The notes beneath the pieces were generated by a model. That model was not told the DNA's origin, did no database searches, and saw only the letters and a list, made by a program, of their open reading frames with translations. A stretch of 55,270 nucleotides of DNA from Rhodospirillales bacterium (lineage in GTDB: Bacteria; Pseudomonadota; Alphaproteobacteria; Rhodospirillales; SHVU01). Each line of letters opens with the position of its first letter. Position 1 is the first letter of the stretch. This document shows, piece by piece, positions 8,272 through 16,089 of the stretch. The translations under genes and the position numbers were made by a program. Location of the stretch: the NCBI GenBank assembly GCA_009691105.1, contig SHVU01000013.1, positions 1 to 55,270 of the forward strand, in the 5' to 3' direction.

Positions 8272-8694
8272 ATGAATGCCGACGCCCCTCGGGTGCTTGT
8301 GATCGACGACAACGCCGATATGAGGACGCTTGTCCGCTTGGTGTTGGAGCGCGAGGGATTCCGCGTCGAAGCGGCCGCGAACGGCGAGGAAGGTCTGGAG
8401 GCTTTGAAGCGCTTTCCGGCCGATGTCGTGCTGAGCGATATTTTTATGCCGCGCAAGGACGGGATCGAGACGATCGAGGCCGTCCGGTCCACGTATCCCA
8501 AGATCAAAATTATCGCCATGTTGGCCGGCGCGACGGAGGCTCATCTGGCGGACTATCTTCCTATCGCCGTGCAAGTCGGCGCGGCGGCGTTTCTGCGAAA
8601 GCCCTTCAAGCCACAGGAACTAATCGAGATTCTACGGGGCATGACGGATACTGGTCTCGCCGCACCCGACGATACGCCACCGCAAAGCACGTAG
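8272..8694 (+). CDS. Single-domain CheY-like receiver protein
   Basis: About 140 residues, consisting only of a receiver domain. The acidic pair is in VIDDNADM, the phospho-acceptor Asp in LSDIFMPRKDG, and Lys in LRKPFKP. At the end of beta-4 the text IIAMLAGA has Leu where receivers normally carry the Ser/Thr switch residue; the codon TTG is one base from TCG. No output domain is present, so it would act by protein contact or phosphotransfer. The ATG at 8272 starts just before the domain; an upstream GTG/ATG would add a Pro-rich leader with no support. It lies next to a broken histidine kinase, its likely former partner. Confidence 0.75.
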   Translation: MNADAPRVLVIDDNADMRTLVRLVLEREGFRVEAAANGEEGLEALKRFPADVVLSDIFMPRKDGIETIEAVRSTYPKIKIIAMLAGATEAHLADYLPIAVQVGAAAFLRKPFKPQELIEILRGMTDTGLAAPDDTPPQST

Positions 8695-8733
8695 TGGGAA
8701 TGGGCACGGTGTGCCCCACCATGGACGGGATCG

Positions 8734-9356
8734 ATGGATAGGGACAGCCCTGCGTTCGGATATGTCGTTGCCATCGTCGCGACGGTGGCCATGGTCGGCC
8801 TTCGCTGGGCCCTCACGCCGTGGCTTGGTGACAATCTTCCCTTCATCACTCTGTTCGGCGCCATTGCCGCGGCCGTGTGGTTTGGCGGCTACCGACCCGC
8901 TCTTATCGCCGCCATCGGTGGATACCTCGTCGTCAACTACGTCTTTGTCGCGCCGCATTGGGAGTTCGCGACCGAGTCCGATGAAAGTCGCGTCGGCTTC
9001 GTTCTCTTTTTGCTGACGTCGGCCATCATCGTCGGCCTCGGCGAGAGGATGCGGGCGGCCCAACGTTGGGCCAAAGAACGGCTCGAACTCCTGCGGGTGA
9101 TCTTCGCGAGCATTTCGGTCGACGATGACGGCCAAGGTATCCCGGCCGAGCTTTTGCCGCGTCTCTTTGAACCATTCGTGCAAGGCGCGAGGCGGATCGC
9201 GCCAGCGGTGGTCTCGGTTTGGGGCTGGCGCTCAGTAACCGCCTTGCAACCATGCACGGCGGATCGCTGGCGGCGCGAAGCGACGGGCCCGGCCGGGGAA
9301 GTTGCTTCGTGGTTCGGCTGCCGCGTGTAGTCCAGGGAACTAACCCCGCCCGTTAG
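8734..9356 (+). pseudogene. Broken DUF4118 (KdpD-like) sensor histidine kinase
   Basis: The first 100 or so residues form a good DUF4118 four-helix membrane domain followed by the start of a linker helix (MRAAQRWAKERLELLRVI). The frame then jumps from IFASIS directly into VDDDGQGIPAELLPRLF, the G1 and F boxes of a kinase ATP-binding domain. The linker, phospho-acceptor His domain and N box are missing. Around 9200 the frame shifts, and the remainder ([29 protein letters not shown]) is found in another frame, ending at TAG 9354-9356. The total length is one base short of a multiple of three. An internal deletion plus a frameshift make a functional kinase very unlikely. Confidence 0.8.
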
Positions 9357-9413
9357 TCCCAAAGCCGATCCCGCGCGCTCGTTCCTGTCGCCTAGCCGAA
9401 GCGAGGACGAGCT

Positions 9414-10322
9414 TTAGCGGCTCGGGTCGAAGCCGCGCATCCGATCTTGCATCATGCGCTCGCCGATCTCGCAGCTCGGCGGCGTCCGTTCGGCGGGTCG
9501 GTTTTGCGCCACTTCGGTCCCGACGAAGTGGATCGGCGAAGTGGCCTCGCCGGCAATGTCGGCCATCCAGAGCGCCCGCGCCTTCGGGCTTGCGATCAAG
9601 TCTTCGGCGGACAAGCCGGCGATCTAGATGATCAGTTTTTTGCGGATGGCGTCGGCGAAGGTCGTGAAGTCCTGAGCGACGACCATGAAGGCCCGCGAGC
9701 CGCCGATGACGCAGTGCTCGAAATAGAGATCTAGATCCGGAATTTGCCGCGCCCCAAACGGCTCGGCCCGTTCGTTGATGATCGGCAGGCCGTTGATCGT
9801 AACGCCGGCGGCTACTGCGGCGTCGCGTGAAACCGTCGCCAGCGGGCCGGAATTGTTCGGCCCATCGCCCGACACGTCGATGACCCGGAGTGTTCCTTTC
9901 AGGCCGTTGCCGTTGAACATCGGCAGGCCGAATTCGATGGCGCCGGCGATCGACGTGTAGCGACCGCGGGCGACGGGAATATCGGCGAGGCGCTGGGCAA
10001 AGGCTTTGGCCGAGGCTTCGCCATCAATGATGGCCCAATCGGCGACGAGCGTGTTCTGGCCGTTGGACGACCATTCGAAATACGAGACGGCAATCCGGCC
10101 CAGCATGCCGGAGCGGACGGCGGAAATGATCTGCGGATGGACGAGGGCGGCTAGGTAGCCCTCGCGTTGCAGCTTGCCTTCCTCGTAGTCGACGCTTCCC
10201 GAGACGTCGACGGCGAAGATGAGCTCCAGATCGACGTCGATTTCTTCGTTGGCCGGGGCCGGCTAGGATGTGGCGAGCGCCGCCGCGAATATCAGTGCTA
10301 AGCCCAATCGGAGTGTCCGCAT
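9414..10322 (-). pseudogene. DUF1194 (VWA-like) secreted protein with two in-frame TAG codons
   Basis: From an ATG at 10322 there is one uninterrupted 303-codon frame except for two TAG codons: codon 20 (10263-10265), inside a signal peptide, and codon 233 (9624-9626). Between them the protein is well preserved: LIFAVDVSGSVD near the start carries the D-x-S-x-S metal-binding motif of von Willebrand A domains, and VIDVSGDGPNN follows. After the second TAG the frame continues with IAGLSAEDLIASPKARALW to a TAA at 9414. No frameshift is needed. DUF1194 proteins are exported VWA-fold proteins of unknown role. TAG is an ordinary stop elsewhere in the window, so I read this as a decayed gene. Confidence 0.75.
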
Positions 10323-10410
10323 GGAAACCCTCCCTGGAAGCTACCCGGCGGCGTCATGCCGGTGTCAAACGATACCATCGCCGCCCGATGGGTGGCGAGG
10401 CGCAGCCTGG

Positions 10411-10858
10411 CTATTTCGCGGTGGTTTTCTTGATCGGCGTCGACTCTTTCTTGCGCCAGTCGCCCCAATTCGATTGGCCCTGCTTGCGGCCCATGAGCTC
10501 GTCGGCCATGGCCCGAACGCGCCAGATCAGCACATAGACCAGCCGCCGAATGACCGGATCGATGCCGTCGAGGCGTCTGAGGAGCGCATCGCGAGGAATT
10601 TCAAGGGCTTCGACTTCGGTAATGGCAACCACGGAGGCCATGCGTGGGCGGTTATCGAACAGCGCCATCTCGCCGATGATGTCGCCTTTGCCGACCGTGT
10701 TCAGCCGCTCCGGGTGCGCGCCGCGGACGCCTTTACGGATTTCGGCCGAGCCGCGACTGATGAGATAGGCCGTATCCCCGGGAGTCGCCCTCGAGGAAGA
10801 TCGACTGATGCGGCGCGAAGATGACGCGCTTGTACTGCTTTTTGTTGGTTTCGCTCAT
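10411..10858 (-). pseudogene. Cyclic-nucleotide-binding (CRP-like) domain protein with a frameshift
   Basis: From an ATG at 10858 the frame reads MSETNKKQYKRVIFAPH and then SIFLEGD. It must shift near 10781-10785 to continue as PGDTAYLISRGSAEIR and then GDIIGEMALFDNRPR, ending at TAG 10411. EGD-PGDTAYLI and GEMALFDNRPR are hallmarks of a cNMP-binding beta-barrel; no helix-turn-helix follows. The span is 448 bases, one more than a multiple of three, so a single inserted base (run TCCCGGGG on the coding strand) explains it. A sequencing error is possible. If corrected, the protein would be 148 residues. Confidence 0.75.
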
Positions 10859-10980
10859 GGCTGCCGAGTGCCGGCGCGTCTCCCGAACTGCCGCGTGTCG
10901 GCCGGCCTCGGCCTCACGGATAGGTCACCACTATAAGGGAAAACCTGGCCTCGGGCCACGCGCGGACCGACCCGGTGGAA

Positions 10981-11316
10981 CTAGAAGAGACGACCGCCGT
11001 TCGGTACAGCTCGGTCGGGGCCGATGAGGGCGACCCGGTCGGTACTATCGGGAAAACCAAGGACCAGGCATTCGGACATGAACGGTCCGATCTGACGCGG
11101 CGGAAAATTGACTACGGCCGCGACTTGGCGACCGACGATTGCATTGGCCTCATAAGCGTCAGCGATGCGGGCCGACGATCGCTTGGTTCCAATCTCTGGA
11201 CCAAAGTCGATCCACAGCTTGAGAGATGGCCGCTTTGCTTCGGGGAAAGGCTCGATCCTGATGATAGTGCCGACTCGGATGTCGAGCTTGGCGAAATCGT
11301 CGTGGCTCGCGGTCAT
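10981..11316 (-). CDS. csaA: CsaA-type tRNA-binding domain protein / chaperone
   Basis: A 111-residue protein consisting only of an EMAP/tRNA-binding OB fold. DFAKLDIRVGTI at the N-terminus, DFGPEIGTKRSSA in the middle and VVNFPPRQIGPFMSE near residue 70 match the CsaA family, which is usually about 110 residues. CsaA is described as a dimeric export-related chaperone and also binds tRNA. The ATG at 11316 gives the full family length. It ends with a TAG at 10981. The upstream gap to the phasin terminator is short, so it probably has its own promoter. Confidence 0.88.
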   Translation of the reverse strand: MTASHDDFAKLDIRVGTIIRIEPFPEAKRPSLKLWIDFGPEIGTKRSSARIADAYEANAIVGRQVAAVVNFPPRQIGPFMSECLVLGFPDSTDRVALIGPDRAVPNGGRLF

Positions 11317-11364
11317 GGCGCCGACTCTCGCCTCGGTCCGGTCGGTCCGACAAGCCCAAAAGAA

Positions 11365-11391
11365 AAAGGGCCGTCGTTACGACGGCCCTTT
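11365..11391 (-). terminator. Intrinsic terminator of the phasin gene
   Basis: A perfect 12-bp stem (AAAGGGCCGTCG / CGACGGCCCTTT) with a TTA loop. On the minus strand it runs into CTTTTTCTTTT. It lies 29 bases after the phasin stop. The symmetric A/T flanks mean it may also act in the other direction. Confidence 0.85.
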
Positions 11392-11419
11392 AGCAGGATC
11401 AGTCCGTGACCGTCGGCGA

Positions 11420-11917
11420 TTAGCGCTTCGCCTGAGCAGCCGGGTTCGTCTGATCGGTCCAGGTCTTGACCTCGTCGAGGCCTTCGAGGAAGCGCCGGTT
11501 GAGCGGCTCGGCGGCTTCGCGGCCCGACTGGGCGGCGAGCTCGATAAGCTCATGGGCGTTCGACATGGCCTTCGCACAGGCCCCTTTCACAAACTCGGCC
11601 TGACGAGTCTGGGCGTCGGTGACGTTGCCGGACTTGGAGAGCGCGTCGAGGGCAGCGGTCATGCCGCTCAGGCCTTCCTCGATCATTTCGCCTTGGCGGC
11701 GGGCGATGGCCTGGGTCGCCTCAAGGGCGGCACGGCTCGCGCCGGAAAACGCGTCGATATTCTTGCGCTGGGTCTCGACCAGATAACGGACGTCGAGGCC
11801 AGGCCACTTGTAGGCGCTGGCGAGCTTCGCAAAATCGCCCATCGACTTGAGCGGATCGAATCCGCCCATCGCCTTGCCGAAATAGCCTTCGAACATATTT
11901 TCCGTCGGTTTCGCCAT
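11420..11917 (-). CDS. Phasin family protein
   Basis: A 165-residue, almost wholly helical protein with the phasin pattern (VRYLVETQRKNIDAFSGASR, then AIARRQGEMIEEGL). Phasins coat polyhydroxyalkanoate granules in the cytoplasm. The ATG at 11917 follows GAGAGGAAGGAA; an upstream in-frame start would read through the promoter. A palindrome of the PhaR-box type and a sigma-70 promoter lie directly upstream, and a strong terminator directly downstream, so this is a single-gene unit. No PHA synthase or depolymerase gene is in the window. Confidence 0.88.
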   Translation of the reverse strand: MAKPTENMFEGYFGKAMGGFDPLKSMGDFAKLASAYKWPGLDVRYLVETQRKNIDAFSGASRAALEATQAIARRQGEMIEEGLSGMTAALDALSKSGNVTDAQTRQAEFVKGACAKAMSNAHELIELAAQSGREAAEPLNRRFLEGLDEVKTWTDQTNPAAQAKR

Positions 11918-11952
11918 GGACAGTTCCTTCCTCTCGGGTCGCTGAATTGGTG

Positions 11953-11971
11953 TTTGTTGCAGTGCAACAAA
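11953..11971. promoter_or_regulatory. PhaR-type operator of the phasin promoter
   Basis: TTTGTTGCAGTGCAACAAA is a near-perfect palindrome: two 9-base arms around one central base. It sits immediately downstream of the -10 box, where a bound repressor would block transcription. TGC...GCA palindromes of this kind are bound by PhaR, which releases DNA when PHA is present. PhaR itself is not in the window, so the assignment is inference. Confidence 0.65.
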
Positions 11972-11975
11972 AGAG

Positions 11976-12004
11976 AATATGGCCCGCGATATGTGGTTTG
12001 TCAA
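11976..12004 (-). promoter_or_regulatory. Sigma-70 promoter of the phasin gene
   Basis: On the minus strand TTGACA (12004-11999) and CATATT (11981-11976) are separated by 17 bases. The predicted start falls in the palindrome at 11953-11971. Confidence 0.6.
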
Positions 12005-12048
12005 CACGGGTGCTGCGCCGCACCAATAAATATTGAAAAACTCATAAA

Positions 12049-12684
12049 TTATCTATTTAAATCAATGAACTGAGAGAGTTTCTGCGCTTGCAAAAGGGCG
12101 TTATCCAAGGCCGCCATGGTCTTGGTCATATCGGGCGTGTCGTCGTCGAGCCAAGCCCGAAGGGCGACGGCATTGACGATCCCGAGGCCAGCGGCGCGAA
12201 GCATTCCGGCCATGCCCTCGGCCGGAACTCCGGCGACGGTCAGCATTGCAGTCATGGCCTTCGGAACGGCCGCCAGCACGCAAAGACCGGCCATGCGATC
12301 CTGGCCCAGATCGCGGGCAATGGCTTTGATCCCGGCCTTATGGCGGCTCAGGGCGTCATAGCGGCGCATCATAACCTCGAACAGACGGTCGCGGGCCGAG
12401 CCGCCAACCGCCGGGCCGGCCGCGACGACCGTGTCGTCGATGTCGCGCATAAATCCAATCAGGAGAGCGGCCTTGGACGGGAACAGCGCTTCGGCCGTGC
12501 CGATCGCGACGTCCGCCTTGGCGGCGATATCGGCGAGAGAGGTCGCGGCCCAGCCTTTGGTCTCAGCCAAGGCGAGTGCCGCCGCGATCAGGCGCTGCGC
12601 CGGATCGGTCTCGGGCGCGGCGGTCCGGCGGCGGGTCTTGCCGCGGTTCGCTGCCCGCTTGGACGGGTGCGCCGTCTTCGCCAT
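12049..12684 (-). CDS. TetR-family transcriptional regulator
   Basis: A 211-residue protein with a basic N-terminal tail (KRAANRGKTRRRT) and then a TetR DNA-binding domain: AALALAETKGWAATSLADIAAKADVAIGT, with FPSKAAL marking the start of helix 4. The recognition helix is slightly unusual (VAIGTAEALFPSK where SxGTLYRYFPSK is common). The C-terminal ligand/dimer region is helical and not assignable. It lies directly upstream of the phasin gene on the same strand but is separated from it by the phasin promoter. It is divergent from the sigma-32 paralogue. Confidence 0.82.
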   Translation of the reverse strand: MAKTAHPSKRAANRGKTRRRTAAPETDPAQRLIAAALALAETKGWAATSLADIAAKADVAIGTAEALFPSKAALLIGFMRDIDDTVVAAGPAVGGSARDRLFEVMMRRYDALSRHKAGIKAIARDLGQDRMAGLCVLAAVPKAMTAMLTVAGVPAEGMAGMLRAAGLGIVNAVALRAWLDDDTPDMTKTMAALDNALLQAQKLSQFIDLNR

Positions 12685-12794
12685 GATTTCGCCTCGTCAG
12701 TTTCCGATAACGGCTAACGACAACGCCGGTTTTCGCGGCTATGGGTTTGAGTATACTAACGAACGGCAATCGGCGCTGACAGGAACGAGACCTC

Positions 12795-13625
12795 ATGGCG
12801 CGCGCCTTCCTCTTTGACACGGCCCAGCAACCGTTCCTCGACCGCGACGAGGAACGCAGCTTGGCGCTTGGCAACTTGGCCGGCGATGCCCGCGCCGCCC
12901 ACCGCTTGATCGCGAGCCATTTGCGCATGGTGGTCGTGGTGGCCAGGCGGTATCGCTCCTCGGGCGTGCCTATGAGCGATCTTGTCCAAGAAGGGATCGT
13001 CGGCCTCATTCAAGCCGTGCGGCGCTTCGATCCCGATTATGGCGTCCGGCTGTCGACCTACGCGCTTTGGTCGATTCGCGCCGCCATGCAAGACTACGTC
13101 GTCCGATCGTGGTCGCTGGTGCGGATCGGAACGACGACGACCCAGAAAGCTTTGTTCCTTCGCCTTCGCCAGATGGCCGCCGAGCTTCGCGACGGCGCCG
13201 AAGGCCTGAGCGACGATCTGGTCGGCAAGCTTGCGGCCCGTCTCGGCACCACGGCGACGGAGGTCCGGTCCGTGGCCCGGCGTCTCGCCGGTCGCGATCA
13301 ATCGCTGGACCAGACCCGGGGTGGCTCGGCGGAGGGGCAAGCCCTTGTCGACACCATCGCCTGTCCGAATCCGACGCCCGAGGACGCGGTGGTTGCCGCG
13401 CGGCAGAGTTCGTTCCTGAGTGGCGCTCTCTCCCGCGCCATCGCGGCTCTGTCGCCGCGCGAGCAAACGATCATTCGGCGGCGCTATTTCGAAGAAGTGC
13501 GCGAAACCTTCGAAGCGATCGGCCGCGATATTGGCGTCTCGAAGGATCGCGTTCGCCAACTCGAGATCCGGGCGCTGGCCAAACTACGCGGCCTGTTGGC
13601 CCCGGTCGTCGGCGACGCGTCTTAA
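12795..13625 (+). CDS. RNA polymerase sigma-32 (RpoH-like) factor
   Basis: A 276-residue sigma-70-family factor. Region 2 (DLVQEGIVGLIQAVRRFDPDYG, then RLSTYALWSIRAAMQDYV) and the RpoH-specific box region (SWSLVRIGTTTTQKALFLRL) are clear. Region 4 has LSPREQTIIRRRYF and the helix-turn-helix TFEAIGRDIGVSKDRVRQLE. It is shorter at the N-terminus than typical RpoH and its RpoH box (QKALFLRLR) deviates from the usual form, so it is probably a second, diverged sigma-32 rather than the main heat-shock factor. A TATACT element at 12752-12757 lies about 40 bases upstream. Confidence 0.9.
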   Translation: MARAFLFDTAQQPFLDRDEERSLALGNLAGDARAAHRLIASHLRMVVVVARRYRSSGVPMSDLVQEGIVGLIQAVRRFDPDYGVRLSTYALWSIRAAMQDYVVRSWSLVRIGTTTTQKALFLRLRQMAAELRDGAEGLSDDLVGKLAARLGTTATEVRSVARRLAGRDQSLDQTRGGSAEGQALVDTIACPNPTPEDAVVAARQSSFLSGALSRAIAALSPREQTIIRRRYFEEVRETFEAIGRDIGVSKDRVRQLEIRALAKLRGLLAPVVGDAS

Positions 13626-13655
13626 ACAATCGATTGGTAGAGAAAGGTCTCGGCG

Positions 13656-14480
13656 TTAGCCGCCGAGTTCGCGGGAGCGCTTTGCCGCGGCAGCGACAGC
13701 GCGAGTCATCAAGGGCTGCAATCCGTCCGGCGCCATCAGAATCGCCAAAGCCGCGGCTGTCGTACCGGCCGGACTGGTCACGTTCTGGCGCAAGATGGCG
13801 GGCGATTCGCTCGACTGCGCCAAAAGCTCGCCCGAGCCGACGATGGTGGCGCGGGCCAAGCGTTGGGCGAGTTCTGTTGGAAGCCCGGCAGCGATTCCGG
13901 CCGCCGCCAAGCACTCGACCAAAAGAAAGACATAGGCCGGGCCGCTGCCCGACGTTGCGGTCACGGCGTCGATCAATGATTCGTCGTTGACCCAGGCGAC
14001 TTCGCCCACGGCTTCCAGAAGATTCCGGCACCGCGCGATCTGGTCTGGCGTGGCCCGACGATTGGCGCAGGCCACCGACATACCGCGACCGACGGCGGCC
14101 GGCGTGTTCGGCATGCTGCGGACGATTGCGGCATCGGCGCCCAGCATAGATTCGAAATAGGCGATGGATTTGCCGGCGGCAATCGACAGGAACACGGTTT
14201 CGGGACGGGTGAAGCGCCGGTAGGCCGGTGCGGCGCCGTCCATCATCTGCGGTTTGACGGCAAAGACGACGACGTCGGGTCGCGCCGTTGCGGCAATCGC
14301 CTCGGGCTTGTCGACAACGATGACGCCCAGACGCGCACCGATGGCGCGTGCCGTTTCGGCGGTAGTTTCGACGACAGTGATGGCTTTGGGATGGAGGCCC
14401 TTGGCGATCCAGCCTTGGGCCATCGCTCCCCCCATCTTGCCGCCGCCGACGAGCAAGATCTCGGCGGCGGCTTCGGTCAC
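13656..14480 (-). CDS. proC: Pyrroline-5-carboxylate reductase
   Basis: About 274 residues, the usual ProC size; it catalyses the last step of proline synthesis (P5C to proline with NAD(P)H). The N-terminal Rossmann motif is LLVGGGKMGGAMAQGW, the middle has RSMPNTPAAVG, and the C-terminal substrate/dimer region has TATSGSGPAYVFL and NVTSPAGTTAAAL. The GTG start at 14480 overlaps the stop of the upstream gene as GTGA. Longer in-frame readings only translate that gene in another frame. Confidence 0.93.
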   Translation of the reverse strand: MTEAAAEILLVGGGKMGGAMAQGWIAKGLHPKAITVVETTAETARAIGARLGVIVVDKPEAIAATARPDVVVFAVKPQMMDGAAPAYRRFTRPETVFLSIAAGKSIAYFESMLGADAAIVRSMPNTPAAVGRGMSVACANRRATPDQIARCRNLLEAVGEVAWVNDESLIDAVTATSGSGPAYVFLLVECLAAAGIAAGLPTELAQRLARATIVGSGELLAQSSESPAILRQNVTSPAGTTAAALAILMAPDGLQPLMTRAVAAAAKRSRELGG

Positions 14481-14980
14481 GCTTCGCCCACTGTTTCGAG
14501 AATCGCCGCGGCCAAGGCGTCGCTCGCCGACTTCCCGCCCCAGATCACGAACTGGAATGCGGGATAGAAGCGATCGCATTCGGAGATCGCCGTCTCGACC
14601 AAATCTTCCAATTGATCGCGGCCGAGCCCGGCGGCGCCGCGCAACGGCAACGAATAGCGGAACATCGGCAGGCCTTCTTCGGTCCAGAGCCCGAAGTGGC
14701 CAATCCAGAGCCGCTCGTTGATGAGGGTCAGAAGCTCATAGAGCGGCCGCCGCCGCCCCGGCGCGACGCGCATGTCGAAGGCGCAGCTAAAGTGGAGAGC
14801 GCTGACGTCGGCGTTCCAACTGAAATAGAGGCTGAAGTCACACCATTCACCGCGGACCTGGGCGGCGAGCTCATCATCGCCGTGCCGGTCGAACATCCAT
14901 TCGCGGGCACTTAAAGACTGTTCGACGATGTCGAGAGGGTGGGGATTCCGGGCCGGCTGCGAACTGTCGGCGAGCCTCAT
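14477..14980 (-). CDS. YbjN domain-containing protein
   Basis: About 167 residues with the YbjN/type III chaperone-like fold (EWCDFSLYFSW, LHFSCAFDMRV, LYELLTLINERLWIGHFGLW). The family is cytosolic, alpha/beta, and has no well-defined molecular function; in alphaproteobacteria it is typically found next to proC. The ATG at 14980 is chosen because GGAGGA lies about 10 bases before it; an ATG at 14998 overlaps that site. Its TGA overlaps the proC start, so the two genes are translationally coupled. Confidence 0.85.
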   Translation of the reverse strand: MRLADSSQPARNPHPLDIVEQSLSAREWMFDRHGDDELAAQVRGEWCDFSLYFSWNADVSALHFSCAFDMRVAPGRRRPLYELLTLINERLWIGHFGLWTEEGLPMFRYSLPLRGAAGLGRDQLEDLVETAISECDRFYPAFQFVIWGGKSASDALAAAILETVGEA

Positions 14981-15262
14981 GGCCGTGTCTTCCTCCATTG
15001 GGCAGAGCGGCCCGGCGAAAATCCGCGTCGCGGTGCGGGTTTCATAAGTGCCCCCATATGTAGCGAGTCCCGATCAAGGACGCCCAACTAATAGCCTGCC
15101 AAAAGCGGTCTACCAGCGCAAGAAAGAAGTCGTGTCGCGGCCAAAAAACTACGGCGATGGGACTCGAAACGGTGCGCCCGTCGCATGTCGTCAGGACTTC
15201 ATATCAATGACAGTTCGTATAGGATGCGCCAGGCCTGGAACCCGAGCTTGGAGACTGATCCC

Positions 15263-15589
15263 ATGAAGTTGTTCGGAACGATGGCGTTGGCCGTATCCGC
15301 CCTCGCGATTTCAGCGGCGGCTTTCGCCAAGCCCATACAATTCGTGAATGCAACCAAAGTCGCTTGCGCGATTCAGGGGCCGGGTCTGGACCTCACCCTG
15401 GATCCGAGCGCGAGCAAAACAGTCGAATACACGCACCGGTCCGGCACCGTCACCGCGACGTGTAAAGGCGGCGGGTACAGCAACGCCAACGAGCAGTCCG
15501 TTTGCCTCAAGCCCGCCGACAACATCGAGTTCTCTGAAGTGCGGATGCGGCCGTGGCAGTTCGGAGCTTTCGTCTGCGCGCCCAACTGA
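15263..15589 (+). CDS. Small secreted four-cysteine protein, unknown
   Basis: 108 residues. A signal peptide (MKLFGTMALAVSALAISAAAF) with an AFA-K cleavage site is followed by about 85 mature residues rich in beta-type sequence, with four cysteines (VACAI, TATCKG, QSVCLK, AFVCAP) that could make two disulfides in the periplasm. GGAG sits 9 bases before the ATG, and a strong terminator follows at 15615, so it is a single-gene transcript. I do not recognise the family. Confidence 0.7.
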   Translation: MKLFGTMALAVSALAISAAAFAKPIQFVNATKVACAIQGPGLDLTLDPSASKTVEYTHRSGTVTATCKGGGYSNANEQSVCLKPADNIEFSEVRMRPWQFGAFVCAPN

Positions 15590-15614
15590 CGCGTTATCGC
15601 CCGACCGATTCGAA

Positions 15615-15655
15615 GCCGGCGTCGCGCCCTCAGGGCCCGACGCCGGTTTTGTTTT
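15615..15655 (+). terminator. Intrinsic terminator after the secreted protein gene
   Basis: A stem CCGGCGTCG / CGACGCCGG (15616-15624 and 15638-15646) with an inner CCCT/AGGG pairing, followed by TTTTGTTTT on the plus strand. It ends at the stop of the convergent ubiK gene. Confidence 0.85.
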
Positions 15656-15965
15656 AGCGGCGCGGCCGGCTCGAGCGCGCTTTGGTCTTGGCGGGTTTCG
15701 GCGCCGTGCGGCGTTTCGCGCTGCGCGGTTTGCCGTCGAGCGCCGCGACGCGGTCTTCCAAACGTTCCTGTTCGGCACGGGCCTTCGCGGCCATCGCTTT
15801 GACGGCGTCGAATTCGTCGCGGTCGACGAATCGCCCGTCGGCGATGACGCGATCGAACAAGCCGCGGACCATGGTCGCCACTTCGTCCCGAAGCCCGAGC
15901 AACGTCGACGCCGCCCCGGTCGACATTTTGGCGAGATCGTCAAAGATGCGGTTTCGCGTGGACAT
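15654..15965 (-). CDS. ubiK: UbiK-family ubiquinone biosynthesis accessory factor
   Basis: A 103-residue BMFP (YqiC) protein. The N-terminal amphipathic helix has IFDDLAKMSTGAASTL and is followed by a coiled coil (REEF-type FVDRDEFDAVKAMAAKAR, then EQERLEDRVAAL). The tail is Lys/Arg/Ala-rich. UbiK assists UbiJ and the Ubi metabolon at the membrane in aerobic ubiquinone synthesis. The ATG at 15965 follows GGGAGC. It is divergent from hldD. Confidence 0.82.
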   Translation of the reverse strand: MSTRNRIFDDLAKMSTGAASTLLGLRDEVATMVRGLFDRVIADGRFVDRDEFDAVKAMAAKARAEQERLEDRVAALDGKPRSAKRRTAPKPAKTKARSSRPRR

Positions 15966-16089
15966 GATGGAAGCTCCCGTTAGCATGATCAAAAGGATGA
16001 TTATGGGCTCGGTCCGGGGCCGCGGCAACGCGCCTTGCCGGGCCGTGTCGGTCGCCTTATAACAGCCGCGAACCAGCGAGATTGAATCG

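Noticed and set aside
9414-10322. TAG recoded as a sense codon in this organism
   Set aside because: zur, the Lon-like gene, hldD, lgt, rplY, pth, moxR and others end at TAG exactly where their families end.
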